From Nonomuraea solani (GTDB lineage: Bacteria > Actinomycetota > Actinomycetes > Streptosporangiales > Streptosporangiaceae): a stretch of DNA of 64,000 nucleotides. The DNA lies in the NCBI RefSeq assembly GCF_900108335.1, contig NZ_FNVT01000004.1:62001-126000 (forward strand), read 5' to 3'. The position numbers and the translations under genes are program-made. Of the stretch, positions 60,154 to 64,000 are shown piece after piece (the first letter of the stretch is position 1; every line of letters begins with the position of its first letter). The notes below the pieces were generated by a model. The model saw only the letters and a program-made list of their open reading frames with translations. It was not told the origin of the DNA and searched no databases.

Positions 60154-60791
60154 GCTTCGGGGTGCCGCGCGCGCAGATACCGTCCGCCCAGGATCCCGTA
60201 CCAGATCATAATGGGAAGGTGGAGCGCGTACCCGAGCTGCTCCATCGCCGCCGTCGGCCCTTCGACCCCGGTCGTCCACGGAAGCACGACCCCGGCGAGG
60301 CCGGCGAGGGCGGCGATCATGCCGGTGATACGAAGCCCAGAGGGCAGTCCCACCGCGGTGGCGGCCGTGGCGGCGACCCACAGCAGGCCGGCCAGGTTGA
60401 CCGCCCATTTGGCGGTGAGCATGACGGCCAAGGCCACGGGAGCGGCCGTGGGGCGGGCGGCCAACTGTGTCAGGGCCAGGTTTCCGGCATCGTGCAGCAG
60501 GCCCGCCAGCCCAGCCCCGGCCAGCAGGCCACCGGCCAATGTCATCAGGTCCGGCCTGCCCGCCATCACCAGCCCAGCCGCGGTCAGCCCCAGCCAGCCC
60601 AGCACGTCGAGGGCCAGTTCGGTCAGATGCAGCCCGGTCTGCTCGCGTACCGCCGCCAGCGCGGCCTCAGGATCGGACGGATTCAGGGTCAACCCCGATG
60701 GCACAACGATGGCCGCAGCGGCGATCATGGCTACCAGCGAGGCAAGCAGCAGCACACCGGTGAGCCGGTGCCGTGGGTTCGGATCGATCAT
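60150..60791 (-). CDS. DUF4386-like six-segment membrane protein
   Basis: 213 aa, ATG at 60791. About six membrane segments (LTGVLLLASLVAMIAAAAIVV first, LHLPIMIWYGILGGRYL last). Layout is like DUF4386 proteins, which often sit beside MerR regulators. It is divergent from the MerR gene, and its promoter carries the MerR-type dyad at 60799-60830. Role unknown. Confidence 0.75.
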   Translation of the reverse strand: MIDPNPRHRLTGVLLLASLVAMIAAAAIVVPSGLTLNPSDPEAALAAVREQTGLHLTELALDVLGWLGLTAAGLVMAGRPDLMTLAGGLLAGAGLAGLLHDAGNLALTQLAARPTAAPVALAVMLTAKWAVNLAGLLWVAATAATAVGLPSGLRITGMIAALAGLAGVVLPWTTGVEGPTAAMEQLGYALHLPIMIWYGILGGRYLRARHPEA

Positions 60792-60798
60792 GGACCGG

Positions 60799-60830
60799 AC
60801 GGTAGAACCCTGACGCAGGGACAAAGTCAA
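60799..60830 (-). promoter_or_regulatory. MerR-type promoter with dyad in a long spacer
   Basis: On the minus strand, TTGACT (60830-60825) and TACCGT (60804-60799) are separated by 20 bp, or TCTACC by 18. The spacer holds a perfect dyad CCCTG-CGT-CAGGG (60820-60808). A stretched spacer with an internal dyad is the classic MerR-activated promoter. The MerR gene begins 20 bp away on the other strand. Confidence 0.65.
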
Positions 60831-60849
60831 CGTGCCTGGAGGAAACGTC

Positions 60850-61551
60850 ATGTGGCGGATCGGACAACTGGCGAGCATGGTCGGCGTATCCGAACGCACC
60901 CTCCGCCACTACGACAAGATCGGGCTACTGGCTCCAGCCTCGGTCGACCGCGCCACCGGCTATCGCTGGTACGGCGTGACCGAGTTGTCCAGGCTCGAAC
61001 GCATCCGCGGCCTGCAGCGCCTCGGCCTGCCGCTGCGCCAGATCGCCGACCTGCTGGACGCCCCCGAGACCCAACTCCGGCAGGCCCTGACCGAGATCGT
61101 GACCACCATCCGGCGCGACATCGCCGCCCTGACCGCGACCGCGGCCCACGCCGAGGACCACCTCGCCACCCCGATGCCGATCCTGCCTCAGCAGGCCACG
61201 GTGGGCCCGCGCCGCTTACGCGTCCGCCACCTGCGTCTGAACCACCCGTCCGAACTGTCCGCCCTCTGCCCGTCACCACCGTCGACCCTGCTGACCTGGC
61301 TCCGCGGCCGGCCGACGGGCGGATTCGCCGCCGCGATAGCCACCGGCGGCGCCGGCGAGCCGCTCTCCCTGCCTCCCCGCACGGTCGTACGCGCCATCGT
61401 TCCGCCCGAGATCGGCGTGGTCCGCGCCGGACAGAACCTGTTCGACTGGCTGCACCGCCACCACCTGACCGTCACCGGCCCCACCATCGAAGAACACCTC
61501 GTCGACGCCGACGGCGCCCAGACCATCGTCCTCGAGATGGCCACGGTGTGA
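60850..61551 (+). CDS. MerR-family transcriptional regulator
   Basis: 233 aa. ATG at 60850 has GGAGG 5-8 nt upstream, preferred over a GTG at 60832. N-terminal MerR domain: MWRIGQLASMVGVSERTLRH, YDKIGLLAPASVDRATGYRWY and LERIRGLQRLGLPLRQIADL. The C-terminal part (after 120) resembles a GyrI-like effector domain. Its stop overlaps the AraC ATG (TGATG). Confidence 0.92.
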   Translation: MWRIGQLASMVGVSERTLRHYDKIGLLAPASVDRATGYRWYGVTELSRLERIRGLQRLGLPLRQIADLLDAPETQLRQALTEIVTTIRRDIAALTATAAHAEDHLATPMPILPQQATVGPRRLRVRHLRLNHPSELSALCPSPPSTLLTWLRGRPTGGFAAAIATGGAGEPLSLPPRTVVRAIVPPEIGVVRAGQNLFDWLHRHHLTVTGPTIEEHLVDADGAQTIVLEMATV

Positions 61552-62342
61552 TGTCGCATTCTTGGCGCGGCTGGTGTCTCCTCCGGCCTGGTCTCCTGCT
61601 GTACGGCGGAACGGTCGGCAGCAACGGCCTGCACGCGCACCACGCCGTCCAACTGATCGTCTCCGCCGAGCCCTTCACCATGGCCGACGCCCACGGCGAC
61701 ACGCTGACCACACAGATCGCCGTCACCCCACCCGACGTCCGTCACACGGTGCTCACCGGAGCCCGCGATTCCCTGCTCGCCCTCCTGGACCCCCGCAGCT
61801 CGCCAGGCCGATCTCTGCTCGCCCGCTCCGGTACGGGTCCCCACGCCTCAACGTGGTCACCGCGAATCTCCGGCCCCTCGGGTCACCACAAGGGAAATCG
61901 CCCGCTCATGTTCACGGAACCAGCGACCGGCCACACGTACACAGCCGAGGCGACGACCGCGCTACGGATCGTCGAAACGTGGACCGGCCACGGCACCGCC
62001 ACCAACACGCCGCCCCACCCGGCGGTGGAGGCGGCGATCACCCTGCTCCCCGCGCTCCTGAGCCGAGGACCGGTGCGCCTGCGCACGGTGGCCGACGCGG
62101 TCCACCTGTCGCCGAGCCGCCTGGCACACCTGTTCAGCGCGCAGGTGGGGATCCCGATGCGGCCGTACGTACGGTGGCTACGCCTGCAACACGCCATCGA
62201 CCGGGTAGCCGATGGAGAAACGTTGACCACAGCCGCCCACAGCGCCGGTTTCACCGACAGCCCCCACTTCACCCGAGCCTTCCGGAAGGCTTTCGGAACC
62301 GCCCCCTCCGAGCTGGCCGCCGCGATCGACTGGCTACCTTGA
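61551..62342 (+). CDS. AraC-family transcriptional regulator
   Basis: 263 aa, ATG at 61551 coupled to the MerR stop codon. The N-terminal half is a cupin-like sensing domain (GLHAHHAVQLIVSAEPF, PDVRHTVLTGAR). The C-terminal ~95 residues hold two helix-turn-helices: RLRTVADAVHLSPSRLAHLF and TLTTAAHSAGFTDSPHFTRAF followed by GTAPSELA. Its N-terminal domain is shorter than usual. Confidence 0.88.
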   Translation: MSHSWRGWCLLRPGLLLYGGTVGSNGLHAHHAVQLIVSAEPFTMADAHGDTLTTQIAVTPPDVRHTVLTGARDSLLALLDPRSSPGRSLLARSGTGPHASTWSPRISGPSGHHKGNRPLMFTEPATGHTYTAEATTALRIVETWTGHGTATNTPPHPAVEAAITLLPALLSRGPVRLRTVADAVHLSPSRLAHLFSAQVGIPMRPYVRWLRLQHAIDRVADGETLTTAAHSAGFTDSPHFTRAFRKAFGTAPSELAAAIDWLP

Positions 62343-62346
62343 ACCG

Positions 62347-63882
62347 CTAGCGCAGCTCACGCTTGAGAACCTTGCCGGTCGCCGTCATCGGCAGGCTCTC
62401 GCAGAACTGGACGCTCCGCGGGTATTTGTAGGCCGCCATGTTCTCTTTACACCAGGCGACAAGCTCGTCCTCGCTCACCGTCGCGCCGGGCGACGGGATG
62501 ACGTACGCCTTGACCTCCTCACCGTGCGAGTCATGGGGCACGCCGACCACCGCCACCAGCGAGACCGCCGGGTGCGTCATCAGCACCTCTTCCACCTCGC
62601 GCGGGTAGACGTTGAAGCCACCACGGATGATCATGTCCTTCGTACGGTCGACGATGGCGTAGTAGCCGTCCTCATCGCGGGTGGCGACGTCGCCGGTACG
62701 GAACCAGCCGTCCCGCAGAACCTCCTCGGTGGCCTCGGGCCGCCCGTAATAGCCCTTCATGACGTTGTGCCCGCGAATGGCGATCTCGCCGGGCCCCTCG
62801 CCCTCGATGGTGTTCCAGTCGTCGTCCACCAACCGCATCTGCACGCCCCAGATGGGAAAGCCGACGGTGCCGGGCTTGGTGGGCCGCCCAAGCTGGTTGA
62901 AGCTGGCCACCGGCGACGTCTCCGACAGCCCGTACCCCTCCAGGATCGGAATGCCGAACGTGGCCGCGAAGTCCTTGTGCACCTCGACCGGACAGGACGC
63001 CCCGCCCGCCACCGCCACCCGCAACGTCGAGGGCACCTCGGCCCCGTCGGCGTGAATCTTCGCCAGCAGCGCCCAGAACATCGTCGGCACCCCGGCGAAC
63101 ATGGTCACCTTCTCCGTACGCATGAGCTCCAGCGCCTCACCGGGCTCGAAGCGCGGCTGGAGCACGAGGGTGGCACGCCGGCGCACGCTCACGTTCATGA
63201 CCGCGACCTGGCCGAAGGAGTGGAAGAGCGGCAGCACGGCGAGAGTGACGTCGCCGCCCGGGTCAGTGGGGAACATCTCATCGCTGACCATGGTGTTGGT
63301 CAGCATGTTCATGTGCGTCAACACGGCACCCTTGGGCTGACCGGTGGTGCCGGAGGTATAGAGAATGGCCGCGGTGTCCCCCGGCTCCGTCCGCACCGTC
63401 TCAAACTCCCCGGACATGCCCCCCAGCGCCGCCCAGAACGACTCACCGTACTCCGACTCTGTGGCGAGCGGCGTGGCAGGCAGAACGAAGAAGTGCTCAC
63501 ACCCCTCAACGACCTCGAAGGCATCCCGCCCACGCGCCCCCATGGGCAGTTCGGCGGATCCCTCAAAACAGAAGAGCGCCTTGGCCTCACTGTCAGCCAG
63601 GTGATAACTGATCTCGCGCGGCCGCAACAGCACATTGAGCGGAACCACGATCGCCCCGGCCTTGAGAATGCCGAAGTAGACGAAGGGAAAGTAGGGCACG
63701 TTCGGGCAGAGCAGCGCGACCTTGTCCCCTTTCCCGATCCCCCGCGCCACCAGGAGATTGGCCACCTGATTCGCAACGGAGTCCACCATGGAGTACGGCA
63801 GACGCAGGTCACCGAAAACGAGAGCGGTGCGGTCCGGAGCGTTGCGGGCGCTGTCTTCCAGAATGATCGACAAGTTGAGCAT
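62347..63882 (-). CDS. Long-chain fatty-acid--CoA ligase (AMP-forming)
   Basis: 511 aa, ATG at 63882 with a GAGGAAAGGG site. ANL-superfamily motifs: YTSGTTGQPKGAVLTH (about 171-186), GYGLSETSP (about 300), GWFRTGDVATRDEDGY with the hinge region, and the catalytic lysine in MTATGKVLKREL near the C-terminus. Activates a carboxylic acid as an adenylate and then a thioester; chain length unknown. It is convergent with the AraC gene 4 bp away. Bases 63883-64000 hold nothing recognisable. Confidence 0.93.
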   Translation of the reverse strand: MLNLSIILEDSARNAPDRTALVFGDLRLPYSMVDSVANQVANLLVARGIGKGDKVALLCPNVPYFPFVYFGILKAGAIVVPLNVLLRPREISYHLADSEAKALFCFEGSAELPMGARGRDAFEVVEGCEHFFVLPATPLATESEYGESFWAALGGMSGEFETVRTEPGDTAAILYTSGTTGQPKGAVLTHMNMLTNTMVSDEMFPTDPGGDVTLAVLPLFHSFGQVAVMNVSVRRRATLVLQPRFEPGEALELMRTEKVTMFAGVPTMFWALLAKIHADGAEVPSTLRVAVAGGASCPVEVHKDFAATFGIPILEGYGLSETSPVASFNQLGRPTKPGTVGFPIWGVQMRLVDDDWNTIEGEGPGEIAIRGHNVMKGYYGRPEATEEVLRDGWFRTGDVATRDEDGYYAIVDRTKDMIIRGGFNVYPREVEEVLMTHPAVSLVAVVGVPHDSHGEEVKAYVIPSPGATVSEDELVAWCKENMAAYKYPRSVQFCESLPMTATGKVLKRELR

Positions 63883-64000
63883 CGCGACCCTTTCCTCGGC
63901 AGGTGGGACGTACCACCCGGCTTCACGCCCAGGATGCCCTCAGAGTCATGGCAGAACTTGTACGAACGTGCTGCACCCAGGCCCCGCTCAGCCCTCAAGC

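Noticed and set aside
59496..61550. Very long plus-strand frame upstream of the AraC gene
   Set aside because: Only the part from 61551 has AraC motifs. The rest crosses the methyltransferase, two minus-strand genes and the MerR gene in the wrong frame.
1..64000. CRISPR arrays, tRNA/rRNA genes, insertion sequences, prophage or integrase genes
   Set aside because: I looked for regular spacered repeats, tRNA-like ends, transposase motifs and att-like duplications at region borders and saw none. The polysaccharide loci show no obvious mobile-element boundary.

Overview
The window is high-GC throughout, packed with ATGA/GTGA start-stop overlaps and GTG/TTG starts, and holds SARP, GntR, MerR and TetR regulators, a transmembrane Ser/Thr kinase and a leaderless Cys-containing leader peptide. 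This points to a filamentous actinomycete; Streptosporangiaceae (Nonomuraea-like) is my inference from protein style, not a search result.

Region 1 (1-11.6 kb) is mostly housekeeping. It has a membrane Ser/Thr kinase, two arrays of degenerate tandem repeats, an unknown membrane protein, a reduced complex I operon on the minus strand (nuoA, an M48 peptidase, nuoB, nuoC, nuoH), a lipoprotein polysaccharide deacetylase, and korAB (2-oxoacid:ferredoxin oxidoreductase). korAB sits behind a probable attenuator with a leaderless Cys-containing leader peptide.

Region 2 (11.6-22.0 kb) is a nine-gene minus-strand operon that looks like a Pel / galactosaminogalactan exopolysaccharide system. In transcription order it has a secreted Agd3-like (CE18-type) deacetylase, PelF-type glycosyltransferase, PelG-like 12-TM protein, sugar nucleotidyltransferase, an epimerase-like protein with an altered active site, GH114-like lipoprotein, nucleotide-sugar dehydrogenase, epimerase and a second GH114-like protein. 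PelB, PelC, PelD and PelE are not visible. A SARP regulator is divergently transcribed from it. This is the most interesting unit in the window.

Region 3 (23-30.5 kb) holds accessory envelope genes: an acyltransferase-3, a Gfo/Idh oxidoreductase, two tandem paralogous exported TIM-barrel-like proteins, a GT2-GT4 fusion glycosyltransferase and a WecG/TagA glycosyltransferase.

Region 4 (30.6-48.5 kb) is a second, Wzx/Wzy-type polysaccharide locus. It has two RmlC-family epimerases, a Wzy-like polymerase/ligase, two Wzz-like proteins without kinase domains, two glycosyltransferases, a flippase, an internally duplicated Cys protein, a DUF4910 aminopeptidase-like protein, a C-methylated NDP-sugar cassette (epimerase, PIG-L deacetylase, nucleotidyltransferase, C-methyltransferase), rmlD, rmlB, rmlA and the initiating polyprenyl-phosphate sugar transferase. 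Several promoter regions here carry a GTTACA element, in three cases 29-30 nt before the start codon.

Region 5 (48.7-64 kb) is ordinary accessory genome: small regulator-plus-target pairs (GntR/EamA, GbsR-MarR/ABC exporter, MerR/membrane protein plus AraC), a secreted PIG-L deacetylase with a C-terminal propeller, GNAT, YjbR, TetR, VOC and methyltransferase genes, a decayed alpha/beta hydrolase and an acyl-CoA ligase. Three of the regulator pairs have readable palindromic operators.
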